Shown here: positions 24,619-36,183 of the stretch, one piece after another | Numbering within the stretch: the stretch's first letter is position 1 | Layout of the letters: every line of letters starts with the position of its first letter | Origin: Sepioteuthis lessoniana | Taxonomy: Eukaryota; Mollusca; Cephalopoda; Myopsida; Loliginidae | Length of the DNA stretch: 64,000 nucleotides | NCBI GenBank assembly: GCA_963585895.1 | Contig: OY757904.1 | Coordinates: 85,334,336-85,398,335 of the forward strand | Direction: 5' to 3' | Translations under genes and position numbers: made by a program | The notes under the pieces: generated by a model | The model's database searches: none | The model's input: the letters and a program-made list of their open reading frames with translations, nothing else | Told to the model about the DNA's origin: nothing

Positions 24619-27600
24619 CTAAACTAACCCGTGCTTTATCGTTGCGTACCCGTGCAAATGGACAAGGGAACCGACAGCTAAAGCTAACCCGTGCTTTATC
24701 GTTGCGCTGCCGTAAAAATGGACAAGGGAACCGACAGCTAAAGCTAACCCGTGCTTTATCGTTGCGCTGCCGTGCAAATGGACAAGGGAACCGACAGCTA
24801 AAGCTAACCCGTGCTTTATCGTTGCGCTGCCGTGCAAATGGACAAGGGAACCGACAGCTAAAGCTAACCCGTGCTTTATCGTTGCGCAGCCGTTCAAATG
24901 GACAAGGGAAACGACAGTTAAAGCTAACTCGTGCTTTATCTTTGCGCAGCCTTGCAAATGGACAAGTGAACCGACAGCTAAAGCTAACCCGTTCTTTATC
25001 GTTGCGCTGCCGTGCAAATGGACCAGGGAACAGACAGCTAAAGCGAAACCGGGCTTTATCGTTGCGCAGCCGTGCAAATGGACAAGGGAACCGACAGCTA
25101 AAGCTAACCCGTGTTTTATCGTTGCGCAGCCGTGCAAATGGACAAGGGAACCGACAGCTAAAGCTAACCGGTGATTTATCGTTGCAATGACGTGCAAATG
25201 GACAAGTGAACCGACAGCTAAAGCTAACCCGTGCTTAATCGTTGCGCAGCCGTGCAAATGGACAAGGGAACCGACAGCTAAAGCTAACCCGTGCTTTATC
25301 GCTGCGCAGCCGTGCAAATGGACAAGGGAACCGACAGCTAATGCTTACCTGTGCTTTATCGTTGCGCAAGCGTGCAAATGGACAAGGGAACCGACAGCTA
25401 AAGCTAACCAATGCTTTTTCGTTGCGCAGCTGTTCACAGGGACACGGGAACCAACAGCTAAAGCTAACCCGTGCTTTATCGTTGCGCAGCCGTGCAAATG
25501 GACAAGGGAACCGACAGCTAAAGCTAACCCGTGCTTTATTGCTGCGCAGCCGTGCAAATGGACAAGGGAACCGACAGCTAATGTTTACCCGTGCTTTATC
25601 GCTGCGCAGCCGAGCAAATGGACAAGGGAACCGACAGCTAAAGCTAACCCGTGCTTTATCGTTGCGCTGCCGTGCAAATGGACAAGTGAACCGACAGCTA
25701 AAGCTAACCCGTGCTTTATCGTTGCGCTACCGTGCAAATGGATAAGGGAACCGACAGCTAAAGCTAACCCGTGCTTTATCGTTTGGCAGCCGTGCAAATG
25801 GACAAGGGAACCGACAGCTAAAGCTAACCCGTGTTTTATCGCTGCGCAGCCGTGCAAATGGACAAGGGAACCGACAGCTAAAGCTTACCCGTGCTCTATC
25901 GCTTCCACGCCGTGCAAATGTACCAGGGAACCGACAGCTAAAGCTAACCCGTGCTTTATCGCTGCGCAGCCGTGCAAATGGACAAGGGAACCGACAGCTA
26001 AAGCTAACCCGTGCTTCATCGTTGCGCAGCTTTGCAAATGGACAAGGAAACCGACAGCTAAAGCTAACCCGTGCTTTATCGTTGCGCAGCCGTGCAAATG
26101 GACAAGGGAACCGACAGCTAAAGCTAACCCGTGCTTTATCGTTGCGGTGCCGTGCAAATGGACAAGGGAACCGACAGCTAAAGCTAACCCGTGCTTTATC
26201 GTTGCGCACCCGTGCAAATGGACAAGGGAACCGACAGCTAAAGCTTACCCGTGAATTATCGTTGCACTGCCGTGCAAATGGACAGGGAACCGACAGCTAA
26301 AGCAAACCCGTGCTTTATCGTTGCGCAGCCTTGCAAATGGACAAGTGAACCGACAGCTAAAGCTAACCCGTTTTTTATCGTTGCGCTGCCGTGCAAATGG
26401 ACCAGGGAACCGACAGTTAAAGCTAACCCGTGCTTTATCGTTGCGCAGCCTTGCACATGGACAAGTGAACCGACAGCTAAAGCTAACCCGTTCTTTATCG
26501 TTGCACTGCCGTGCAAATGGACAGGGAACCGACAGCTAAAGCAAACCCGTGCTTTATCACTGCGCAGCCGTGCAAAGGGACAAGGGAACCGACAGCTAAA
26601 GCTTACCCGTGATTTATCGTTGCGCTGCCGTGCAAATGGCCAGGGAACCGACAGCTAAAGCTAACCTGTGCTTAATCGTTGCGCTGCCGTGCAAATGGAC
26701 AAGGGAACCGACAGCTAAAGCTAACCCGGGCTTAATCGTTGCGCAGCCGTGCAAATGGACAAGGGAACCGACAGGTAAAGCTGACCTGTGCTTTATCGTT
26801 GCGCAGCCGTGCAAATGGACAAGGGAACCGACAGCTAAAGCTAACCCGTGCATTACCTTTGCGCAGCCGTGCAAATGGACAAGGGAACTGACAGCTAAAA
26901 GTAACTCGTGCTTTATCGCGGCGCAGCCGCGCAAATGGACAAGGGAGCCGACAGCTAAAGCTAACCCGTGCTTTATCGTTGCGCAGCCGTGCAAATGGAC
27001 AAGGGAACCGACAGCTAAAGCTAACCCGTGCTTTACCTTTGCGCAGCCGTGCAAATGGACAAGGGAACTGACAGCTAAAATTAACCCGTGCTTTATCGCT
27101 GCGCAGCCGCACAAATGGACAAGGGAACCGACAGCTAAAGCTAACCCGTGCTTTATCGTTGCGCTGCCGTGCAAATGGACAAGGAAACCGACAGCTAAAG
27201 ATAACATGTGCTTTATCGCTGCGCAGCCGTGCAAATGGACAAGGGAACCGAGAGCTAAAGCTTACCCGTGCTTTATCGTTGTGCAGCCGTGCAAATGGAC
27301 AAGGGAACCGACAGCTAAAGCTAACCCGTGCTTTATCGCTAAGCAGCCGTGCAAATGGACAAGGGAAACGACAGCTAAAGCTAACCCGTGCTTTATCGCG
27401 GCGCAGCCGTAAAAATGGACAGGGGAACCGACAGCTAAAGCTAACCCGTGCTTTATCGTTTCGCTGCCGTGCAAATGGACAAGGGAACCGACAGTAAAGC
27501 TAACCAGTGCTTTATTGCTGCCCAGCCGTGCAAATGGACAAGGGAACCGACAGCTAAAGCTAACCCGTGATTTATCGTTGCGCAGCCGTAAAAATGGACA

Positions 27601-28691
27601 AGGGAAGCGACAGCAAAAGCTAATCCGTGCTTTATCGTTGCTCAGGCGTGCAAAAGGACAAGGGAACCGACAGCTAAGGCTAACACATGCTTTATCGTTG
27701 CGCTGCAGTGCAAATGGACAAGGGAACCGACAGCTAAAGCTAACCCGAGCTTTATCGTTGCGCAGCCGTGCAAAGGGACAAGGGAACCGACAGCTAAAGC
27801 TTACCCGTGATTTATCGTTGCACTGCCGTGCAAATGGACAGGGAACCGACAGCTAAAGCTAACCCGTGCTTAATCGTTGCGCAGCCGTGCAAATGGACAA
27901 GGGAACCGACAGCTAAAGCTAACCCGTGCTTTATCGTTGCGCAGCCGTGCAAATGGACAAGGGAACCCACAGCTAAAGTTAACCCATGCTTTATCGTTGC
28001 GCTGCCGTGCAAATGGACAAGTGAACCGACAGCTAAAGCTACCCGTGCTTTATCGTTGCGCTGCCGTGCAAATGGACAAGGGAACCGACAGTTAAAGCTA
28101 ACCCGGGCTTTATCGTTGCGCAGCCGTTCAAATTGACACGGGAATTGACAGCTAAAGCTAACCCGTGCTTTATCGATGCGCAGCCGTGCAAATGGACAAG
28201 GGAACCGATAGCTAAAGCTAACCCGTGCTTTATCGTTGTGCTGCCGTGCAAATGGACAAGGGAACCGACAGCTAAAGCTAACCCGTGCTTTATTGTGGGG
28301 CAGCCGTGCAAATGGACAAGGGAACCAACAGCTAAAGCTAACCCGTGCTTTATCGTTGCGCACCCGTTCAAATGGACACGGGAACCGACAGCTAAAGCTA
28401 ACACGTGCTTTATCTTGTCGCAGCCGTGTAATTGGACAAGGGAATCGACAGCTAAAGCTAACTCGTGCTTTATCGTTGCGCAGCCGTGGAAATGGACAAG
28501 GGAACCCACAGCTAAAGCTAACCCGTGCTTTATCGCTGCGCAGCCGTGCAAATGGACAAGGGAACCGACAGCTAAAGCTAACCCGTGCTTTATCGTTGCG
28601 CAGACGTGCAAATGGACAAGGGAACTGACAGCTAAAGCTAACCTGTGCTTTATCGTTGCGCTGCAGTGCAAATGGACAAGGGAACTGAGAG
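24619..28691 (+). repeat. Block 11: a-a-b-d-a-e type, copy of block 6 (68 monomers)
   Basis: Markers: class a 26238-26296 and 26477-26535, class b 26596-26654, class d 27495-27553, class a 27794-27852, class e 28033-28091. The second half (about 27.32-28.69 kb) also matches 42.54-43.67 kb in block 15, at offset 15,219 and then, after a 240-bp loss there, at 14,979. Confidence 0.92.
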
Positions 28692-31600
28692 CTAAACTAA
28701 CCCGTGCTTTATCGTTGCGCTGCCGTGCAAATGGACAAGGGAATCGACAGCTAAAACTAGGTTGTGCTTTATCGTTGTGCAGCCGTGGAAATGGACAAGG
28801 GAACCCACAGCTAAAGCTAACCCGTGCTTTATTGTTGCGCAGCCGTGCAAATGGACAAGGGAACCGACAGCTAAAGCTAACCCGTGCTTTATCGTTGCGT
28901 TGCCGTGCAAATGGACAAGTGAACCGACAGCTAAAGCTAACCCGTGCTTTATCGTTGCGTTGCCGCGAAAATGGACAAGCGAACCGACAGCTAAAGCTAA
29001 CCCGTGCTTTATCGTTGCGCAGCTGTGCAAATGGACAAGGGAACTGACAGCTAAAGCTAACCCGTGCTTTATCGTTTGGCAGCCGTGCAAAGGGACAAGG
29101 GAACCGACAGCTAAAGCTTACCCGTGCTTTATCGTTGCGCAGCCGTGCAAATGGACAAGGGAACCGATAGCTAAAGCTAACACGTGCTTTATCGTTGCGC
29201 TGCCGTGCAAATGGAAAAGGGAACTGACAGCTAAAGCTAACCCGTGCTTTATCGTTGCGCTGCCGTGCAAATGGACAAGGGAACCGACAGCTAAAGCTAA
29301 CCCGTGCTTTATTGTGGGGCAGCCGTGCAAATGGACAAGGGAACCGACAGCTAAAGCTAACCCGTGCTTTATCGTTGCGCACCCGTTCAAATGGACACGG
29401 GAACCGACAGCTAAAGCTAACACGTGCTTTATCTTGTCGCAGCCGTGTAATTGGACAAGGGAATCGACAGCTAAAGCTAACTCGTGCTTTATCGTTGCGC
29501 AGCCGTGGAAATGGACAAGGGAACCCACAGCTAAAGCTAACCCGTGCTTTATCGCTGCGCAGCCGTGCAAATGGACAAGGGAACCGACAGCTAAAGCTAA
29601 CCCGTGCTTTATCGTTGCGTTGCCGTGCAAATGGACAAGTGAACCGACAGCTAAAGCTAATCCGTGCTTTATCGTTGCGCTACCGTGCAAATGGACAAGG
29701 GAACCGACAGCTAAAGCTAACCAATGCTTTATCATTGCGCAGCCGTGCAAATGGACAAGGGAACTGACAGCTAAAGCTAACCCGTGCTTTATCGTTGCGC
29801 AGCCGTGCAAAGGGACGAGGGAACCGACAGCTAAAGCTTACCCGTGATTTATCGTTGCACTGCCGTGCTAATGGACAGGGAACCGACAGCTAAAGCTAAC
29901 CCGTGCTTTATCGTTGCGCTGCCGTGCAAATGGACAAGGGAACCGACAGCTAAAGCTAACCCGTGCTTTATCGTTGCGCCGCCGTGCAAATGGACAAGGG
30001 AACTGACAGCTAAAGCTAACCCGTGTTTTATCGTTGCGTAGCCGTGAAAATGGACAAAGGAAGTGACAGCTAAAGGTAACCCATGCTTTACCGTTGCGCA
30101 GCCGTGCAAATGGACAAGGGAACAGACAGCTAAAGCTAACCCGTGCTTTATCGCTGCCCAGCAATGCAAATGGACAAGGGAACCGACAGCTAAAGCTAAC
30201 GCATACTTTATCGTTGCGAAGCCGACCAAATGGACAAGTGAACCGACAGCTAAAGCTAACCCGTGCTTTATTGCTGCACAGCCGTGCAAATGGACAAGGG
30301 AACCGACAGCTAAAGCTAACCCGTGCTTTATCGCTGCGCAGCCGTGCAAATGGACAAGGGAACCGACAGCTAAATCTAACATGTGCTTTATCGCTGCGCA
30401 GCCGTAAAAATGGACAAGGCAACCGACAGCTAAAGCTAACCCGTGCTTTATCGTTGCGAAGCCGTGCAAATGGTCAAGGGAACCGACAGCTAAAGCTAAC
30501 CCGTGCTTTATCGTTGCGCAGCCGTGCAAATGGACAAGGAAACCGACAGCTAAAGGTAACCTGTGCTTTATCGCTGCGCAGCCGTGCCAATGGACAAGGG
30601 AACCGACAGCTAAAGCTTACCCGTGCTTTATCGTTGCGCAGCCGTAAATGGACAAGGGAACCGACAGCTAAAGCTAACCCGTGCTTTATCGTTTTGCTGC
30701 CGTGCAAATGGACAAGGGAACCGACAGCTAAAGCTAACCCGTGCTTTATTGTTGCGCAGCCGTGCAAATGGACAAGGGAACCGACAGCTACAGCTAACCC
30801 GTGCTTTATCGTTGCGCAGCCGTTCAAATGGACACGGGAACCGACAGCTAAAGCTAACCCGTGCTTTATCTTATCGCAGCCGTGCAAATGGACAAGGGAA
30901 CCGACAGCTAAAGCTTACCTGTGCTTTACCGTTGCGCAGCCGTGCAAATGGACAAGGGAAGCGACATTTAAAGCAAACTCATGCTTTATCGTTGCGCAGA
31001 CTTGCAAATGGACAAGTGAACCGACAGCTAAAGCTAACCCGTTCTTTATCGTTGCGCTGCCGTGCAAATGGACCAGGGAACCGACAGCTAAAGCTAACCC
31101 GTGCTTTATCGTTGCGCTGCCGTGCAAATGGACAAGGGAACCGACAGCTAAAGCTAACCCGTGCTTTATCGTTGCGCTGCCGTGCAATTGGACAAGGGAA
31201 TCGACAGCTAAGGCTAACTCGTGCTTTATCGTTGCGCAGCCGTGGAAATGGACAAGGGAACCTACAGCTAAAGCTAACCCGTGTTTTATCGCTGCGCAGC
31301 CGTGCAAATGGACAAGAGAACCGACAGCTAAAACTAACCCGTGCTTTATCGTTGCGTTGCCGTGCAAATGGACAAGTGATCAGACAGCTAAAGCTAACCC
31401 GTGCTTTATCGTTGTGCTACCGTGCAAATGGACAAGGGAACCGACTGCTAAAGCTAACCAGTGCTTTATCGTTGCGCAGCCGTGCAAATGGACAAGGGAA
31501 CTGACAGCTAAAGCTAACCCGTGTTTTATCGCTGCGCAGCCGTGCAAAAGGACCAGGGAACCGACAGCTAAAGCTTACCCGTGATTTATCGTTGCACTGC

Positions 31601-32346
31601 CGTGCAAATGGACAGGGAACCGACAGCTAAAGCTAACCCGTGCTTAATCGTTGCGCTGCCGTGCAAATGGACAAGGGAACCGACTGCTAAAGCTGACCTG
31701 TGCTCTATCGTTGCGCAGCCGTGGAAATGGACAAGGGAACCGACAGCGAAAGCTAACCCGTGCTTTACATTTGCGCAGCCGTGCAAATGGACAAGGGAAC
31801 CGACAGGTAAAGCTAACCCGTGCTTTATCGTTGCGCTGCCGTGCAAATGGACAAGGGAACCGACAGCTAAAGCTAACCCGTGCTTTATCGTTGCGCAGCC
31901 GTGCAAATGGACAAGGGAACCGACAGCTAAAGCTAACCCGTGCTTTATCGTTGCGCAGCCGTGCAAATGGACAAGGGAACCGACAGCTAAAGCTAACCAG
32001 TGCTTTATCGCTGCGCAGCCGTGCAAATGCACAAGGGAACCGACAGCTAATGCTTACCCGTGCTTTATCGCGTCCACGCCGTGCAAATGGACATGGGAAC
32101 CGACAGCTAAAGCTAACCCGTGCTTTATCGCTGCGCAGCCGTGCAAATGGACAAGAGAACCGACAGCTAATGCTTACCCTTGCTTTATCGCTGCCACGCC
32201 GTGCAAATGGACAAGGGAACCGACGGCTAAAGCTAACCCGTGCTTTATCGTTGCGCAGACGTGCAAATGGACAAGGGAACTGACAGCTAAAGCTAACCTG
32301 TGCTTTATCGTTGCGCTGCAGTGCAAATGGACAAGGGAACTGAGAG
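28692..32346 (+). repeat. Block 12: mosaic a-g-a type (61 monomers)
   Basis: Markers: class a 29831-29889, class g 30610-30667, class a 31568-31626. It begins as a copy of block 7 (offset 12,938, one monomer lost near 28730), switches near 29475 to sequence like 28.46 kb, and near 29600 to sequence like 18.46 kb (offset 11,142). One monomer is missing near 32220 relative to block 8. The complete mosaic recurs as block 16 at offset 14,979, so the mosaic formed before that duplication. Confidence 0.9.
30610..30667 (+). repeat. Class g 58-bp monomer, copy 4
   Basis: Same deletion and same flanking spacing. It lies 11,142 bp from copy 3. The next monomer has GTTTTGCTGCC, a variant shared with copies 5, 6 and 7 but not 1 to 3. 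Confidence 0.95.
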
Positions 32347-35300
32347 CTAAACTAACCCGTGCTTTATCGTTGCGCTTCCGTGCAAATGGACAAGGGAACC
32401 GACAGCTAAAGCTAACCCGTGCTTTATCGTTGCGCTGCCGTAAAAAAGGAGAAGGGAACCGACAGCTAAAGCTAACCCGTGCTTTATCGTTGTGCTGCCG
32501 TGCAAATGGACAAGGGAACCGACAGCTAAAGCTAACCCGTTCTTTATCGTTGCGATGCCGTGCAAATGGACAAGGGAACAGACAGCTAAAGCTAACCCGT
32601 GCTTTATCGTTGCGCAGCCGTTCAAATGGACAAGGGAAACGACAGTTAAAGCTAACTCGTGCTTTATCGTTGCGCAGCCTTGCAAATGGACAAGTGAACC
32701 GACAGCTAAAGCTAACCCGTTCTTTATCGTTGCGCTGCCGTGCAAATTGACCAGGGAACAGACAGCTAAAGCGAAACCGGGCTTTATCGTTGCGCAGCCG
32801 TGCAAATGGACAAGGGAACCGACAGCTAAAGCTAACCCGTGTTTTATCGTTGCGCAGCCGTGCAAATGGACAAGGGAACCGACAGCTAAAGCTAACCCGT
32901 GATTTATCGTTGCAATGACGTGCAAATGGACAAGTGAACCGACAGCTAAAGCTAACCCGTGCTTAATCGTTTCGCAGCCGTGCAAATGGACAAGGGAACC
33001 GACAGCTAAAGCTAACCCGTGCTTTATCGCTGCGCAGCCGTGGAAATGGACAAGGGAACCGACAGCTAATGCTTACCTGTGCTTTATCGTTGCGCATGCG
33101 TGCAAATGGACAAGGGAACCGACAGCTAAAGCTAACCAATGCTTTATCGTTGCTCAGCTGTTCACAGGGACACGGGAACCAACAGCTAAAGCTAACCCGT
33201 GCTTTATCGTTGCGCAGCCGTGCAAATGGACAAGGGAACCGACAGCTAAAGCTAACCCGTGCTTTATCGCTGCGCAGCCGTGCCAATGGACAAGGGAAGC
33301 GACAGCTAATGCTTACCCGTGCTTTATCGCTGCCACTCCGTGCAAATGGACAAGGGAACCGACAGCTAAAGCTAACCCGTGCTTTATCGTTGCGCTGCCG
33401 TGCAAATGGACAAGTGAACCGACAGCTAAAGCTTACCCGTGCTTAATCGTTGCGCTACCGTGCAAATGGATAAGGGAACCGACAGCTAAAGCTAACCCGT
33501 GCTTTATCGTTTGGCAGCCGTGCAAATGGACAAGGGAACCGACAGCTAAAGCTAACCCGTGTTTTATCGCTGCGCAGCCGTGCAAATGGACAAGGGAACC
33601 GACAGCTAAAACTTACCCGTGCTTTATCACTGCCACGCCGTGCAAATGGACCAGGGAACCGACAGCTAAAGCTAACCCGTGCTTTATCGCTGTGCAGCCG
33701 TGCAAATAGACAAGGGAACCGACAGGTAAAGCTAACCCGTGCTTCATCGTTGCGCAGCCGTGCAAATGGACAAGGAAACCGACAGCTAAAGCTAACCCGT
33801 GCTTTATCGTTGCGCAGCCGTGCAAATGGACAAGGGATCCGACAGCTAAAGCTAACCCGTGCTTTATCGTTGCGCTGCCGTGCAAATGGACAAGGGAACC
33901 GACAGCTAAAGCTAACCCGTGCTTTATCGTTGCGCACCCGTGCAAATGGACAAGGGAACTGACAGCTAAAGCTAACCCGTGCTTTATCGTTGCGCAGCCG
34001 TGCAAAGGGACAAGGGAACCGACAGCTAAAGCTTACCCGTGATTTATCGTTGCACTGCCGTGCAAATGGACAGGGAACCGACAGCTAAAGCAAACCTGTG
34101 CTTTATCGTTGCGCAGCCTTGCAAATGGACAAGTGAACAGACAGCTAAAGCTAACCCGTTCTTTATCGTTGCACTGCCGTGCAAATGGACCAGGGAACCG
34201 ACAGTTAAAGCTAACCCGTGCTTTATCGTTGCGCAGCCTTGCACATGGACAAGTGAACCGACAGCTAAAGCTAACCCGTTCTTTATCGTGGCGCTGCCGT
34301 GCAAATGGACCAGGGAACCGACAGCTAAAGCTAACCCGTGCTTTATCGCTGCACAGCCGTGCAAAGGGACAAGGGAACCGACAGCTAAAGCTAACCCGGG
34401 CTTAATCGTTGCGCAGCCGTGCAAATGGCCAGGGAACCGACAGCTAAAGCTAACCTGTGCTTAATCGTTGCGCTGCCGTGCAAATGGACAAGGGAACCGA
34501 CAGCTAAAGCTAACCCGGGCTTAATCGTTGCGCAGCCGTGCAAATGGACAAGGGAACCGACAGCTAAAGCTGACCTGTGCTTTATCGTTGCGCAGCCGTG
34601 CAAATGGACAAGGGAACCGACAGCTAAAGCTAACCCGTGCTTTACCTTTGCGCAGCCGTGCAAATGGACAAGGGAACTGACAGCTAAAATTAACCCGTGC
34701 TTTATCGCTGCGCAGCAGCGCAAATGGACAAGGGAACCGACAGCTAAAGCTAACCCGTGCTTTATCGTTGCGCTGCCGTGCAAATGGACAAGGGAACCGA
34801 CAGCTAAAGCTAACCCGTGCTTTACCTTTGCGCCGCCGTGCAAATGGACAAGGGAACTGACAGCTAAAATTAACCCGTGCTTTATCGCTGCGCAGCCGCG
34901 CAAATGGACAAGGGAACCGACAGCTAAAGCTAACCCGTGCTTTATCGTTGCGCAGCCGTGCAAATGGCCAAGGGAACTGACAGCTAAAATTAACCCGTGC
35001 TTTATCGCTGCGCAGCAGCGCAAATGGACAAGGGAACCGACAGCTAAAGCTAACCCGTGCTTTATCGTTGCGCTGCCGTGCAAATGGACAAGGGAACCGA
35101 CAGCTAAAGCTAACCCGTGCTTTACCTTTGCGCCGCCGTGCAAATGGACAAGGGAACTGACAGCTAAAATTAACCCGTGCTTTATCGCTGCGCAGCCGCG
35201 CAAATGGACAAGGGAACCGACAGCTAAAGCTAACCCGTGCTTTATCGTTGCGCAGCCGTGCAAATGGCCAAGGGAACCGACAGCTAAAGCTAACCCGTGC

Positions 35301-36183
35301 TTTATCGTTGCGCAGCCGTTCACATGGACACGGGAACCGACAGCTAAATCTAACCCGTGCTTTATCGTTGCGCAGCCGTGCAAATGGACAAGGGAACCGA
35401 CAGCTAAAGCTAACCCGTGCTTTATCGTTGCGCAGCCGTGCAAATCGACAAGGGAACCGACAGCTAAAGCTAACCAGTGCTTTATCGCTGCGCAGCCGTG
35501 CAAATGGACAAGGGAACCGACAGCTAATGCTTACCCTTGCTTTATCGCTGCCACGCCGTGCAAATGGACAAGGGAACCGACAGCTAAAGCTTACCCGTGC
35601 TTTATCGCTGCGCAGCCGTGCAAATGGACAAGAGAACCGACAGCTAAAGCAGACCCGTGCTTTATCGTTGCGCTGCCGTGCAAATGGACAAGGGAACTGA
35701 CAGCTAAAGCTAAGCCTTGCTTTATCGTTGCGCAGCCGTGCAAAGGGACAAGGGAACAAACAGCTAAAGCTTACCCGTGATTTATCGTTGCACTGCCGTG
35801 CAAATGGACAAGGGAATCGTCAGCTAAAGCTAACCCGTGCTTTATCGTTGCGCTACCGTGCAAATGGACAAGGGAACCGACAGCTAAAGCTAACCCGTGT
35901 TTTATCGTTGCGCAGCCGTGCAAATGGACAAGGGAACCGACAGCTAATGCTTACCCGTGCTTTATCGCTGCCACGCCGTGCAAATTGATAAGGGAACTGA
36001 CAGCTAAAGCTAACCCGTGCTTTATCGCTGCGCAGCCGTGCAAATGGACAAGGGAACCGACAGCTAAAGCTAACCCGTGCTTTATCGTTGCGCAGACGTG
36101 CAAATGGACAAGGGAACTGACAGCTAAAGCTAACCTGTGCTTTATCGTTGCGCTGCAGTGCAAATGGACAAGGGAACTGAGAG
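32347..36183 (+). repeat. Block 13: a-b type with 300-bp internal duplication (64 monomers)
   Basis: Markers: class a 34026-34084 and class b 34385-34443. It starts like block 9 (offset 11,082) to about 32880, then follows block 11 (offset 7,728, then 7,788). It matches block 17 at offset 14,979, but lacks one monomer near 34.42 kb and carries an extra five monomers at 34681-35280; the net difference of 240 bp fits the block lengths 3,837 and 3,597. Confidence 0.9.
34681..35280 (+). repeat. 300-bp (5-monomer) tandem duplication
   Basis: 34681-34980 and 34981-35280 match line for line. The only difference I see is T at 34978 against C at 35278. That T belongs to the AACTGACAG that precedes the first copy, so it marks the junction. 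The matching regions at 49.72 and 63.26 kb have one copy only. Confidence 0.92.

Larger units (their letters stand above)
17790..29475 (+). repeat. 13-kb superrepeat, copy 2 (blocks 8-11 and start of 12)
   Basis: Copy of 4792 to about 16540. It loses one monomer near 28730 (offset becomes 12,938) and the match stops near 29475, within the monomer following GTGTAATTGG, where copy 1 has CTAAAATTAACC and copy 2 has CTAAAGCTAACTCG. Confidence 0.9.

Noticed and set aside
30094..31584. 496-codon plus-strand open frame as a repeat protein
   Set aside because: It changes repeat frame midway at the class g 2-bp deletion (RANGQGNRQ units become KWTREPTAK units). A selected repeat protein would not be expected to tolerate that. 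Counterparts in other copies have stops instead.
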